A stretch of DNA of 52,867 bases from Rhodothermales bacterium. GTDB taxonomy: Bacteria > Bacteroidota > Rhodothermia > Rhodothermales > VXPQ01. This document shows positions 37,805-46,704 of the stretch, piece by piece. The position numbers and the translations under genes were made by a program. The stretch is taken from the NCBI GenBank assembly GCA_022825385.1, contig JAJDWX010000048.1, forward strand, positions 1 to 52,867. The letters are read 5' to 3'. The notes beneath the pieces are model-generated. The model made no database searches and was not told the origin of the DNA. It saw nothing but the letters and a program-made list of their open reading frames with translations. Each line of letters begins with the position of its first letter. Position 1 is the stretch's first letter.

Positions 37805-40504
37805 ATGACAGTCGAGCAAATTAATCCAAATCGTGCTTTATCGGAGCCTATCCAGGCTGCGCTGCAGCTTTCCGGCGGTGCGCGTTTTTATCGCTGCGCC
37901 TTGCAGATCAATCCTTTTGCCTATCTCGCAAGGCACAACAAGCAAACAACCTTCACGTCCGAGGCAGATTATAACGCGGCGATTATCAAAGCGTGCAAGG
38001 AAAAAGATATTGAGGTAATCGGCGTCACGGATCATTATCGGGTACAAGATTCCTGGACATTGGTGCGCGCTGCTCGTGACGCGGGCCTACGGGCGTTTAG
38101 TGGATTCGAGGCCGTCACGAAGGACGGTGTTCATTTTCTATGCCTTTTCGATCCCGACAAGGACGGAGTGCTGGAAAGATTTATTGGCGATTGTGGGGTA
38201 CACGATATGAATGCACACTCGCCGACGGGAAATCTTGATTCTACCGAATTGCTGGAAAATTCAAAAAAATGGGGTGCTGTATGTATCGCTGCCCATGTTA
38301 TATCCAATGGGGGGCTGCTCAAAAAACTCTCTGGAGAAACACGTATCAATGTTTGGAAATCGCCACATTTACTCGCTTGTGCGTTGCACGGATCTGTTGA
38401 TGCAACTCCTCAAGAGTTTAAGCAAATTCTTCAGAACAAGAACAGTGACTACAGGCGTTCACGCGCCTTGGCGGTCATCAACTCGTCGGATGTAAATTCC
38501 CCGGAAGACCTGTGCGAAGACCGCTCTTCCTGTTTCATTAAGATGTCGCATGTTTCGGTAGAAGCTTTACGACAGGCATTTCTGGATCCGGCATCCCGGA
38601 TTCGATTACACAGTGATCCGATGCCAGAGCCGCACGCCGAACTCCTTGCCATGACATGGGAAGGAGGATTCCTACGAGACACCTCCGTTCATTTCAATGG
38701 CAATCTCAACGCAGTGATTGGGGGACGTGGCACAGGTAAATCGACCATGATTGAGAGCATACGCTATGTGCTTGGCCTTGACCCGCTCGGAGAGGATGCA
38801 CGGAAGGCACATGAAGGGGTTATCCGTCATGTGCTGAAATCTGGGACAAAAATCTCGTTGCTTGTGCAGTCGCATAAACCGTCCGAGCGTTGCTATATGA
38901 TCGAACGTTCGGTACCGAATCCGCCAATCGTCAAGGATTCAGCCGGGGAAATATTGACCCTTTCACCACGAGACGTGATGCCCGGCGTGGAAGTATTCGG
39001 TCAGCATGAAATCTCTGAACTCACCAAAAGCCCGGAGAAACTCACCCTGTTACTGGAACGGTTCGTGGACCGCGACCCGTCCATGCCCGGACGCCAGGCA
39101 AAACTCCGTCTGGAACTCGAAAGATCGCGCAATCGAATCATTGATGTTCAGCGTGAGATGGAAATTCTTGAAGAGCGGCTTATCGCTCTGCCTGGTCTCG
39201 AAGAAACCGATAAACGCCTCCGGCAAGCCGGGTTAGAGGAGCGTTTCAAAGAAAAAAGTCTTCTTATTAAGGAGGAACGCCTGTTTTCCGATCTCCGCGA
39301 AAAGTTGGAGCCGTTTCGGGAGTTGCATCGTGAATTGGGTGAGGCTCTTCTGATCGATTTGGCGTTCGTCTCCAGTAAAGCACTTGACGGGTGGCCAAAC
39401 GCAGAAACACTGGGCGAAATAGAACAAGTTCTTGAAACTCTGAATCTGCGTTTCAAGGCGATTGGCGAACAGTTTGACGAAGCCTTGTCTCAGGCCGATA
39501 ACACGATTTCAAAAATCAGGTCACGATGGGAAGCGCAACGAAAAGATATCGATGAGCGTTACGAAAAACTGTTGCGTGATCTTCAGAAATCGAACATTGA
39601 CGGGGCAGAATTTATTCAACTTCGTCAGCAGATTGAGGCATTGCGGCCACTGAGGGAGCGAATGGAAGGTCTGAAGCGCGATTTGGCAACGCATAAGGCG
39701 CATCGCCGCAAATTGGTCTCGGAGTGGGAAGACATCAAGGCTAGCGAATACCGCCAATTTGAAAAAGCAGCGAGAAGGGTTTCGCGCAAGCTTCGCGACA
39801 AAGTTCGGGTCGAAGTTATAATGGCCGGAAACCGCGATCCATTGGAGCAAATTTTGCGTGATAGGGTGGGCGGGAGATTATCTGATGCCCTTGAGCGTCT
39901 TCGTGAGCAAGATCAACTGTCTCTGTCCGCGTTTGCACAGCATTGTCGGGAAGGCAAGCCATCACTAATGGAACATTACCGTTTTCCCTCTGGTGCGGCA
40001 GAACGAATTGCGAGCACTAGCCCCGATGTGTTTATGCAAATCGAGGAATTGAACCTGTCTGCAACAACTCAGATCGAGTTGAATACGGCCACGGAAGGGG
40101 AATCGGTGGCATGGCAGACATTGGAAGCACTTTCCACCGGACAAAAAGCGACGGCCGTATTATTGCTTCTGTTGCTAGAATCCGAAGCCCCACTTGTGGT
40201 TGATCAGCCTGAAGACGATCTCGACAACCGTTTCATCACCGAAGGCGTTGTACCAATTATGCGGCAGGAAAAACGGCGGCGCCAGTTTGTTTTCTCGACC
40301 CACAATGCAAACATCCCGGTACTCGGCGATGCTGAGCAGATTCTTGGCCTTGATGCTTCCGGTGGTGCCAAGGAGGGTCAAGCGAGAATTGCATCTGAGC
40401 ATATGGGTTCCATTGATTCTGAACCCGTGCGGGAACTGGTTGAGGAAATACTGGAAGGGGGGAAGGATGCTTTCGAGATGCGCCGCTCCAAGTACGGGTT
40501 CTGA
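37805..40504 (+). CDS. TrlF-type PHP/SMC-like ATPase
   Basis: 899-residue protein. An N-terminal PHP-like phosphoesterase domain (about 65-260: VIGVTDHYRVQ, GFEAVTKDGVHF, AAHVISNGG) is followed by an SMC/RecN-type ATPase: Walker A GGRGTGKST (about 306-314), a long coiled coil (about 420-690), signature LSTGQKATA, Walker B PLVVDQPEDDLDN (about 795-805) and FSTHNANIPV. The combination matches the TrlF family of defence-island ATPases. The PHP part may be a nuclease, the SMC part a nucleic-acid sensor. The downstream gene starts 2 bp later. Specific activity is not known. Confidence 0.83.
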   Translation: MTVEQINPNRALSEPIQAALQLSGGARFYRCALQINPFAYLARHNKQTTFTSEADYNAAIIKACKEKDIEVIGVTDHYRVQDSWTLVRAARDAGLRAFSGFEAVTKDGVHFLCLFDPDKDGVLERFIGDCGVHDMNAHSPTGNLDSTELLENSKKWGAVCIAAHVISNGGLLKKLSGETRINVWKSPHLLACALHGSVDATPQEFKQILQNKNSDYRRSRALAVINSSDVNSPEDLCEDRSSCFIKMSHVSVEALRQAFLDPASRIRLHSDPMPEPHAELLAMTWEGGFLRDTSVHFNGNLNAVIGGRGTGKSTMIESIRYVLGLDPLGEDARKAHEGVIRHVLKSGTKISLLVQSHKPSERCYMIERSVPNPPIVKDSAGEILTLSPRDVMPGVEVFGQHEISELTKSPEKLTLLLERFVDRDPSMPGRQAKLRLELERSRNRIIDVQREMEILEERLIALPGLEETDKRLRQAGLEERFKEKSLLIKEERLFSDLREKLEPFRELHRELGEALLIDLAFVSSKALDGWPNAETLGEIEQVLETLNLRFKAIGEQFDEALSQADNTISKIRSRWEAQRKDIDERYEKLLRDLQKSNIDGAEFIQLRQQIEALRPLRERMEGLKRDLATHKAHRRKLVSEWEDIKASEYRQFEKAARRVSRKLRDKVRVEVIMAGNRDPLEQILRDRVGGRLSDALERLREQDQLSLSAFAQHCREGKPSLMEHYRFPSGAAERIASTSPDVFMQIEELNLSATTQIELNTATEGESVAWQTLEALSTGQKATAVLLLLLLESEAPLVVDQPEDDLDNRFITEGVVPIMRQEKRRRQFVFSTHNANIPVLGDAEQILGLDASGGAKEGQARIASEHMGSIDSEPVRELVEEILEGGKDAFEMRRSKYGF

Positions 40505-40506
40505 AT

Positions 40507-41718
40507 ATGATTACGAAAACGGAACTTCTGGAAATCATCGCGCATGGCGAGAATTCCGAAATTGAGTTCAAACGCGATGTCGAGGAAAACCACCAAATTG
40601 CCAAAGAGCTTGTTGCATTCTCGAATTTCGAGGGCGGTATGGTACTGTTGGGGGTGGATGACGATGGGACAATCGCCGGACTAGCGCGGGACAAGTTAGA
40701 GGAGTGGGTGATGACCGCCTGCCGGGACAAGATTCGTCCGGCTATTATTCCGGCTTTTCAAACAATCAGGGATGTAGAACCTGGAAAAGACGTGGCCGTG
40801 ATTCGGGTATCGCGTGGCGCTAATGTGCATAGTCAGTGGCACAACAACAGAAACACCTATTATATTCGGGTGGGTTCGCAAAGCCGGGAGCCGACCCCCG
40901 AGGAACTGAGCCGACTGTTCCAGCGACGGGGCACATTTCGTGCCGAATTGCGACCCATTTTGGGTACGTCGATCAAAAATCTGGATCGTCGCCGACTCAA
41001 GGATTATTTTGGGCGGGTTCGTCAGCAGGACGTACCGGAAGATGACGATGCTGGGAGATGGCAAACCCTTCTGGTGAACACAGAGATCATGGTCGAGGAG
41101 GGAGTGACCCTTTCGGGTATGCTACTCTTTGGAAATACACCAAATCGGTTTTTGCCACAGGCAGGTATCGACGCGGTAGTTTTTCCAGGGACGGAAAAGG
41201 ACTATGCTGCCAAAGAGCGACTAACGTTGCGTGGTCCAATGACCCCGCTTATGGGCATGGACGGCGAGATTCTCGAAGCGGGGCTTGTCGAGCAGGCAGC
41301 CGCATTCGTCCAACGAAATATCTCTATGACGGCCAATCTTGAGGGTGATGTGCGGCGCCTAGAGCGGTTTACCTATCCGGCAGAGGTGGTGCGCGAGACC
41401 GTGGTCAACGCCTTGATTCACAGAGATTATCTTCTGGCGAATACCGACATTGAGTTGGCGATATACCAGGATCGGATGGAAGTTATCTCGCCGGGTAAAC
41501 TCCCGAACGGCATAACGCCGGAACATATGCGCGCCGGCACGAGGGCTGCGCGAAATCAACTGCTGAAAGATGTGATGCGGGACTACGGCTACCTGGAGCA
41601 CATGGGGATGGGCGTACCCCGCAAGATCGTTCAGGGCATGCGCAAACACAATCAGACCGAACCCGACCTGATCGAAGCGGGAGAACGATTCATCGTGCGG
41701 CTGTATGCCGGCGGGTGA
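40507..41718 (+). CDS. AlbA_2 (Schlafen-like) ATP-binding protein
   Basis: 403 residues. The N-terminal AlbA_2 domain (about 15-125: SEIEFKRDVEENHQIAKELVAFSN, GGMVLLGVDDDG) is related to the Schlafen core, which in some proteins is a nuclease. The central and C-terminal part is a GHKL-like ATP-binding domain (VVRETVVNALIHRDYLL, about 305-321, then ISPGKLPNGIT). Such proteins are often called transcriptional regulators or helicase-like, with little proof. Gap of 2 bp to the TrlF-like gene, so they form an operon and probably one system. Confidence 0.8.
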   Translation: MITKTELLEIIAHGENSEIEFKRDVEENHQIAKELVAFSNFEGGMVLLGVDDDGTIAGLARDKLEEWVMTACRDKIRPAIIPAFQTIRDVEPGKDVAVIRVSRGANVHSQWHNNRNTYYIRVGSQSREPTPEELSRLFQRRGTFRAELRPILGTSIKNLDRRRLKDYFGRVRQQDVPEDDDAGRWQTLLVNTEIMVEEGVTLSGMLLFGNTPNRFLPQAGIDAVVFPGTEKDYAAKERLTLRGPMTPLMGMDGEILEAGLVEQAAAFVQRNISMTANLEGDVRRLERFTYPAEVVRETVVNALIHRDYLLANTDIELAIYQDRMEVISPGKLPNGITPEHMRAGTRAARNQLLKDVMRDYGYLEHMGMGVPRKIVQGMRKHNQTEPDLIEAGERFIVRLYAGG

Positions 41719-41832
41719 ATAGGCAGGTATTTAGCTTATTTATGGAACCTTTCAAAATGTTTGAATTCGACAGAACTGTTTTTTGACACACACGTACAAG
41801 GCAAGCTCATCTATATAAATCCCAAAATAGTC

Positions 41833-43245
41833 ATGCAAAAACGCCGTCTTGTCTTTATTAGTCACGCCAATCCTGAAGACAACGAGTTTACTTCCTGGAT
41901 AGGCACACGGTTGACTGCTGCTGGCTATGAAGCATGGGCAGACATCCTTAATCTGACCGGCGGTGAGACATTCTGGCGAGATGTTGGGGATGTGATCAGG
42001 AAAGAGGCCGCTGTCGTTATTGTTGCCGTAACCCGTGCGTCTTATCGGAAAGACGGTGTTCTTGATGAAATTGCTCTTGCCATAAACACAGGTCGGCAAC
42101 TCAATAAACAACAATTTGTCATACCTATACGTCTTGATGATCTTCCGTTCTCGGACTTTCCTGAACAGTTGATTCGTTTAAATGTGATCGATTTCTCTCC
42201 TAGCTGGGCGGACGGATTCAGTACACTTCTGGAGGCTCTCGAGGACATCCATATTCCGCGATTAAGTAGTGCAGAGATAGAGCCTTTAGATGATTGGCGG
42301 AAGTTTAAATTGCAGCAAAGTGCTACTATCTCTGATATACCGGAAATTGTGTTGTCAAACTGGTTCACAATAAGGTCCCTACCGTCCTATATTTATTTTT
42401 CACGTTTCAACACACGGCAAGAGACCATACTCCGCGCTTTTAAGCAATTCCAGATTCCAGCCGCTCAGCACCTGCGACTGGCTGTTAGTTTTGCTGATGC
42501 AGATACACTTCAAAAGGATATACCCAATATTTCACTTGAACATGCTTATCGTGCTCAATTGACAGAATTTATGAATGGTCGCATTATAAATGGACCACAC
42601 ATATTACGGCGGGATGCTCGAAATATAATAACTGGAATTCTTCATAAAGCATGGAATCAATTTGCTAAAAGCCGGGGCCTCTTGCTTTGTGAATTTGCTC
42701 ATGGCAGTGCTTGGTTTATTCCTCTTGATATGATCGAAAAGAACGTTGTCGTTTTTCATGACGAAAACGGTAGAAGGCGATGGCGAAAGTTAGTTGGCCG
42801 AAGCGAGACAAGGAGTGTGTATTGGCATTTTGCGGTATCAGGGAGGATAAGTATCTATGACCCAAAGCACCTTCTATTACGTCCTCACGTCGTCTTCACA
42901 CAAGATGGCAGGACACCGCTCGATAGCAAATCTCGTGCTGCTCGCCTCCGAAAGAGTTTCTGCAGAAGTTGGTGGAATGATCGTTGGCGCGACCTGCTTC
43001 GGGCTTTCGTAGTTTTCCTATCGAACAGTGAAGAGGAGTTCTTCCTACCTCTTGGCGGTGATGCCGTGGTGAGAATAGCCGCCTCACCAATGTGTTTTGA
43101 CACGCCTCTATCTATTATGGAGGATGACTCAGTGCTTATAGCCGAAGAAGATTATGCAGAAGATGAAACCGAGGCTGATGCCCTGGATGATTTCGACAAT
43201 GACTTGAATGAAAAGGATTTTGAAGGGGATTATATAGGAAAGTAA
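41833..43245 (+). CDS. TIR-APAZ effector of a SPARTA system, 3' end altered by transposon
   Basis: 470 residues from the ATG at 41833. Residues about 1-140 are a TIR domain (RLVFISHANPEDNEF, then the helix YRKDGVLDEIAL with candidate NADase glutamate Glu79). About 165-430 is an APAZ region (RSLPSYIYFSRFNT, FAHGSAWFIPL). The last 40 residues are strongly acidic. In SPARTA systems this subunit pairs with a short Argonaute and depletes NAD+ when guide and target DNA are bound. The stop TAA (43243-43245) lies inside the transposon end. The uninterrupted gene would end FEGLLDDEGDKYGGAV instead of FEGDYIGK. Confidence 0.88.
   Translation: MQKRRLVFISHANPEDNEFTSWIGTRLTAAGYEAWADILNLTGGETFWRDVGDVIRKEAAVVIVAVTRASYRKDGVLDEIALAINTGRQLNKQQFVIPIRLDDLPFSDFPEQLIRLNVIDFSPSWADGFSTLLEALEDIHIPRLSSAEIEPLDDWRKFKLQQSATISDIPEIVLSNWFTIRSLPSYIYFSRFNTRQETILRAFKQFQIPAAQHLRLAVSFADADTLQKDIPNISLEHAYRAQLTEFMNGRIINGPHILRRDARNIITGILHKAWNQFAKSRGLLLCEFAHGSAWFIPLDMIEKNVVVFHDENGRRRWRKLVGRSETRSVYWHFAVSGRISIYDPKHLLLRPHVVFTQDGRTPLDSKSRAARLRKSFCRSWWNDRWRDLLRAFVVFLSNSEEEFFLPLGGDAVVRIAASPMCFDTPLSIMEDDSVLIAEEDYAEDETEADALDDFDNDLNEKDFEGDYIGK
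43217..43224. repeat. 8-bp target-site duplication, left
   Basis: ATTTTGAA, directly repeated at 47245-47252 on the other side of the transposon. Eight-base duplications are characteristic of IS1595-family insertions. Confidence 0.9.
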
Positions 43246-43250
43246 CCGCC
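43225..43250 (+). repeat. left terminal inverted repeat of the transposon
   Basis: 26 bases starting GGGGATTATATAGG and ending AGTAACCGCC, identical to the reverse complement of 47219-47244. It supplies the last five codons and stop of the present TIR-APAZ gene. Confidence 0.93.
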
Positions 43251-43256
43251 GCGCCA

Positions 43257-43583
43257 TCACCGGGTGCGCTCCACGCGCTGGCCATCGCGGTAGCCAGCGG
43301 AATACCCTTCGTCATAGCCATCAGCCTTACCATCACAATAGCCGAACCACAGAGCAAGGAAACCCGCAATGGCTGTAAAGAACACGTTTGTTTTCCATTC
43401 ATCCTTCTCTTCCCAGTATCGTGCCCTCTGCTCGTACTCCATGGCCCGTTGACGGTACTGGAATGCTGCCTCCTTGTCATTGCAGTTATCCGCCTCTTGT
43501 GCCCGCTCCCACAGGCGCGTGGCTTCGCCTTGTGCGGCCTTGATTTCCAGACTATGAAAACCATACTTACGTCTCTTGCGCAT
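43257..43583 (-). CDS. small membrane protein, transposon passenger
   Basis: 108 residues. A charged N-terminal helical region (about 10-60, ALA/GLU-rich with QYRQRAMEYEQRARYWEEK) is followed by one membrane helix (about 67-84) and a glycine/tyrosine repeat (YCDGKADGYDEGYSAGYRDG) recalling short GY-rich tails. Function unknown. It lies outside the internal inverted-repeat-like copy at 43594-43619 and so may be a later addition to the element. Confidence 0.6.
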   Translation of the reverse strand: MRKRRKYGFHSLEIKAAQGEATRLWERAQEADNCNDKEAAFQYRQRAMEYEQRARYWEEKDEWKTNVFFTAIAGFLALWFGYCDGKADGYDEGYSAGYRDGQRVERTR

Positions 43584-43593
43584 CCTTCGCCCG

Positions 43594-43619
43594 CTGGATA
43601 AGTTTAGAAAGTAACCGCA
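43594..43619 (+). repeat. internal degenerate copy of the transposon end
   Basis: Aligns with the 26-bp terminal repeat at 18 of 26 positions, including GGAT and the 12-base run GAAAGTAACCGC. Orientation is the same as the left end. It may be an older end of a shorter element. Confidence 0.5.
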
Positions 43620-43625
43620 TTCGGG

Positions 43626-43784
43626 CTACTTGGGTTTCTTGATCGGCGTAACGAGGCATTTCGCCAGGTGCTCCGGCGTCGCGTCGATCTTTAGAACACG
43701 GGTCTCCGGGCGACCGCGCTTGCGCTTCTTCTGGGCTGGCTTGGGTTTCGGCATGGCGTTCATTTCGATTTGCAAGGTTGTCAT
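43626..43784 (-). CDS. 52-residue basic protein, transposon passenger
   Basis: Starts MTTLQIEMNAMPKPKP. The middle is very basic (QKKRKRGRPETRVLKID), then a short helix (TPEHLAKCLV). Similar tiny KRGRPE...LKIDATPE proteins occur near mobile elements. They may bind DNA through the AT-hook-like KRGRP. It is 10 bp downstream of the heptad-repeat gene on the same strand. Confidence 0.5.
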   Translation of the reverse strand: MTTLQIEMNAMPKPKPAQKKRKRGRPETRVLKIDATPEHLAKCLVTPIKKPK

Positions 43785-43794
43785 TCTGCTTCCG

Positions 43795-44442
43795 CTAACG
43801 CCTCCTCCGCAACCGCTTCCCACGCCCGCGCTGCCGCTTCCCAGGCGCGGGGGCTCCCGCATCACATAGCACCACCTCTTTAACCCACGCTGTACGCGCT
43901 GCGCCCTGCGCCTTCGCCGCCCGCTCCCATAAAGCCGCATACCGTCCGTCCGCGTTCGCCTGCGCTTTCATCATACTCGCCTCCGCAACCGAAGCATTCT
44001 CCCGTGCATTCGAAGCACTCTCCCGCGCAAACGAAGCCATCTTCCGCGCAAACGAAGCCATCTTCCGCGCATCCGAAGCGTCCGCCCGCGCTTGCAAAGC
44101 ATACTTCCGCGCATCCGAAGCGTATTCTCGCCTATTTGAAGCCTCCTCCCGCGAGTACGAAGCATATTCCCGCGCTTCCGAAGCATACTTCCTGTATTCC
44201 GAATATTTAGCTGATTCAGATGATTCCCCTACGGCCTGCCATGCCAACGATGCGAGTATTCTCTTATTGTTCGCTGCCGCCTGCGCCTCCAACGCCGCCG
44301 CATCCGCCTCCAACGCTGCTGCTTCCGCTTCCCACGCCGCCGTAACCTGCTTTTGTAGCGCAGTTTGGGCTTGCGCAGGACAGGCCGCCAGAACGCATAG
44401 TATCGCGCAGGCTGCCACAAGGCAAAGGATTCGGGGTCTCAT
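43795..44442 (-). CDS. exported heptad-repeat protein, transposon passenger
   Basis: 215 residues with a signal peptide (ILCLVAACAILCVLAACPAQAQ) that may be of lipoprotein type. The middle (about 82-160) is a run of about eleven 7-residue repeats of the form KYASEAR / KMASFAR / ENASVAE, an unusually regular alanine-rich helix or coiled coil. The C-terminus is basic (GKRQRGRGKRLRRRR). Function unknown. The 21-bp DNA periodicity is coding, not a CRISPR. Confidence 0.6.
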   Translation of the reverse strand: MRPRILCLVAACAILCVLAACPAQAQTALQKQVTAAWEAEAAALEADAAALEAQAAANNKRILASLAWQAVGESSESAKYSEYRKYASEAREYASYSREEASNRREYASDARKYALQARADASDARKMASFARKMASFARESASNARENASVAEASMMKAQANADGRYAALWERAAKAQGAARTAWVKEVVLCDAGAPAPGKRQRGRGKRLRRRR

Positions 44443-44643
44443 GGGGTCGGGGGGCTGGGTGGAAAACGGAGTATACGGACACGGGCAGAAGGATGCAAAC
44501 CGGGCGGCTACCAGAGGGGAATTGCCCGAATCCGGATCGGCATTATGTGAAAATTACGTGAAGAAATGAAGGTTTTTTTGGAAATCACGCCTTGGTGCGC
44601 GAAATTCATCACTCCCGCTAATGAGAACATGACTTGCCGAACC

Positions 44644-44844
44644 ATGAGCCAAGACCAGATTAATAGTATCCTTGCGAGACTGGACAAAACCAATGAGACT
44701 CTTGGCAAGATCATAGCGATCATAGGTCAGCATCACAAGGATCTACAGGAACTCAAAAGGCAAGTGAAAGTCATGGACACCCGTATTGCCGTTGTTTTTG
44801 AGACCTTGCCAGTAGACGATCCCTTTGATGAAATCCCTTCCTGA
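44644..44844 (+). CDS. small coiled-coil protein, transposon passenger
   Basis: 66 residues from the ATG at 44644 (MSQDQINSILARLDKTNETL). It is helical with heptad-like spacing up to DLQELKRQVKVMDTRIAVV, and acidic at the end. An ATG five codons upstream is possible. The stop touches the stop of the convergent transposase gene without a gap. Unknown function. Confidence 0.5.
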   Translation: MSQDQINSILARLDKTNETLGKIIAIIGQHHKDLQELKRQVKVMDTRIAVVFETLPVDDPFDEIPS

Positions 44845-45777
44845 TCACGCGATCAGGTCTTCGTACTTGAGGCGTTTCTGGTCCATGCCCTTGGCGAGGG
44901 CGGCCATCTGGGACACAGTGCCCAGGTCCCGGTGGTTGTGCCTGCCCGTGAACTCGTCCAAGTAGCGATGCAGGTGCTTGTCGCTCATGTGGTGGTACGT
45001 CCCCACGATACCCCGCTTGAACATCGACCAGAACGATTCGATGGTGTTGATGTGCACCCGACCACGGACATACTCTTCCTCCGAGTGCTTCACCGTCTTG
45101 TGGTCGTAATGCCGCTTCAGCGCGTTGTAACTCTGGTGCTCGTCCGTGTAAACGGTCTGGCCCTCGGCCACCGTCTCCTGAACGAAAGCGGCGAACGTGT
45201 CGTCCAGTTCCCGTCCGAGGGGGCGAGCGACGACCTTGCCGTCCCGCTGCTTCGCGCCCATCACCGTCGTCTTGCCCTGCGTTCCACGATTGCCTGTGCG
45301 CTTCGACTTCGCCTTGTTCTTTTCCTTCCCGCCAACGTAGGTTTCGTCCACCTCGACCTCGCCTGACAGGATCGGGTCGTTCTCGGCATACGCTTCCCGG
45401 ATGCGCGAGATAAGGAACCACGCAGTTTTCTGCGTAACGCCCAACTCCCTGTGGATTTTCATGCTACTGACCCCTTTCAGGCTGGTCGTAGCCATGTAGA
45501 CAACGATTGCCCACGTCTGGTAGCCCAGCTTCGTGGCTTCCATGACGGTGCCTTTGCGTACAGAGAAGAACTTGCGGCAATCCTTGCATCGTAGGCTCAT
45601 TGTGGGGTGCGTGGTGCGGGTGGCCCGCATACCGCCGCAGTTCGGGCAAACGGGGCCGTGAGGCCAGCGTTGCCGCTCGAACCAGCGTTCAGCAGTGTCG
45701 TCGTCGGGAAACATAGCGAACAGTTGGCGGATAGTCAAGCCTTTTCTGTGCGAGCGTCCGGGGGCGTGTTGGGGCAT
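44845..45777 (-). CDS. IS1595-family transposase
   Basis: 310 residues. An N-terminal zinc ribbon (CPNCGG about 41-46 and CKDC about 61-64) binds the ends. The DDE-type core has Asp in VDETYVGGKEK (about 143), Asp in VYTDEHQSY (about 211) and the N/E motif INTIESFWSMFKRG (about 245). This is the ISXO2/IS1595 group, which inserts with 8-bp duplications. The gene is intact, so the element may still be mobile. Confidence 0.95.
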   Translation of the reverse strand: MPQHAPGRSHRKGLTIRQLFAMFPDDDTAERWFERQRWPHGPVCPNCGGMRATRTTHPTMSLRCKDCRKFFSVRKGTVMEATKLGYQTWAIVVYMATTSLKGVSSMKIHRELGVTQKTAWFLISRIREAYAENDPILSGEVEVDETYVGGKEKNKAKSKRTGNRGTQGKTTVMGAKQRDGKVVARPLGRELDDTFAAFVQETVAEGQTVYTDEHQSYNALKRHYDHKTVKHSEEEYVRGRVHINTIESFWSMFKRGIVGTYHHMSDKHLHRYLDEFTGRHNHRDLGTVSQMAALAKGMDQKRLKYEDLIA

Positions 45778-45815
45778 GGGTCTTTTCTCTGGTGGGTATC
45801 GTGCTTATGGTTATT

Positions 45816-45844
45816 AAGATACCACAAAATAACAATAAAGTCAA
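45816..45844 (-). promoter_or_regulatory. sigma-70-type promoter of the transposase gene
   Basis: On the minus strand TTGACT (45844-45839), 17-base spacer, TATCTT (45821-45816), 39 bp before the transposase ATG. Spacing and boxes are close to consensus. Confidence 0.6.
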
Positions 45845-46011
45845 GGGGCTGGACGGAAAATAATTTCCTGAATTCACGGTTTCTTAACAATAAATTTAGT
45901 ATACTACTGCCCGCGGGCGGTGTCTCTCCTTCGGCAAGGGGGGCGGCCCTGCCGAGATGGTAGCGAGATCCTCCCGAAAACGAGAACTTCCCCAAAAACC
46001 GGACAGCAACA

Positions 46012-46704
46012 ATGAAACTCACGCAGAGGAAAGAGCGCCAGGGCCGGCTAAACCCAGAAACCCAACGTGATACACCTCTTGATCCCTTCAACGAGAACAC
46101 ATGGTCCCAAAAGGAAAAACTGTACTTTGAAAATGCAAAAGAGCTGCTCAGAAGCGGCGATGAAGGCTGGATTGCAAATGGCAGACCCGAACATGCTGTT
46201 TTCCTGATTGCTGGCTTTTTCGATCACGCTAAGGAGAAAGTGCGCCTTTTTAGTGGCTCGCTAACAAGGAAAGAGGAATTTCGTAATTTCGACATTTATG
46301 CCAATCAGGGTGTGATAAATGCCTTAATATGTTTTCTTAGAAAGGATGGAAAAGAATGCAATATAATCCTTGAGAAGGAACTTGATCTGGACGAAACAAT
46401 GCAACACCCTCTGATAGAAGCAGTAAAGCAACTTGATAAGGGGGGACACATGAGAGGAAAGTTCAAAATTGCAAAAGCCAAAGAAAGTACATTAAAATTC
46501 ATGAAGGAACGTAACATCGGTCAACACTTCATGTTAATGGACACAAGTGCTCTGCGACTTGAAACAAATCAGGAACGCGTGAAGGCTCATGTAACTTTTG
46601 GGGAATCTAATGGGTCGAAAGTAGTCGCAGAGCTATTTGATACGATTCTCGTACATGAAAGTAGCACATCTGAATATGTCAAGGAGTATCATTATGATGT
46701 ATGA
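46012..46704 (+). CDS. hypothetical protein, transposon passenger pair gene 1
   Basis: 230-residue soluble protein. The central part (about 75-215: VRLFSGSLTRKEEF, VINALICFLRKDGKECNIILEKEL, HFMLMDTSALRLE, VVAELFDTIL) has the strand/helix order of phospholipase-D-like folds but no HKD motif, so catalysis is not expected by that route. The gene is AT-rich compared with the backbone. It overlaps the membrane-protein gene that follows. Family not recognised with certainty. Confidence 0.6.
   Translation: MKLTQRKERQGRLNPETQRDTPLDPFNENTWSQKEKLYFENAKELLRSGDEGWIANGRPEHAVFLIAGFFDHAKEKVRLFSGSLTRKEEFRNFDIYANQGVINALICFLRKDGKECNIILEKELDLDETMQHPLIEAVKQLDKGGHMRGKFKIAKAKESTLKFMKERNIGQHFMLMDTSALRLETNQERVKAHVTFGESNGSKVVAELFDTILVHESSTSEYVKEYHYDV

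Noticed and set aside
41761-41832. TTG start 24 codons upstream for TIR-APAZ
   Set aside because: The TIR strand begins right after the ATG at 41833 (MQKRRLVFISH). The extension has no ribosome-binding signal.
43975-44215. CRISPR-like periodic repeats
   Set aside because: The 21-bp period encodes heptads in a signal-peptide protein. There are no spacers and no cas genes. The same applies to the 33-bp period at 14460-14815.
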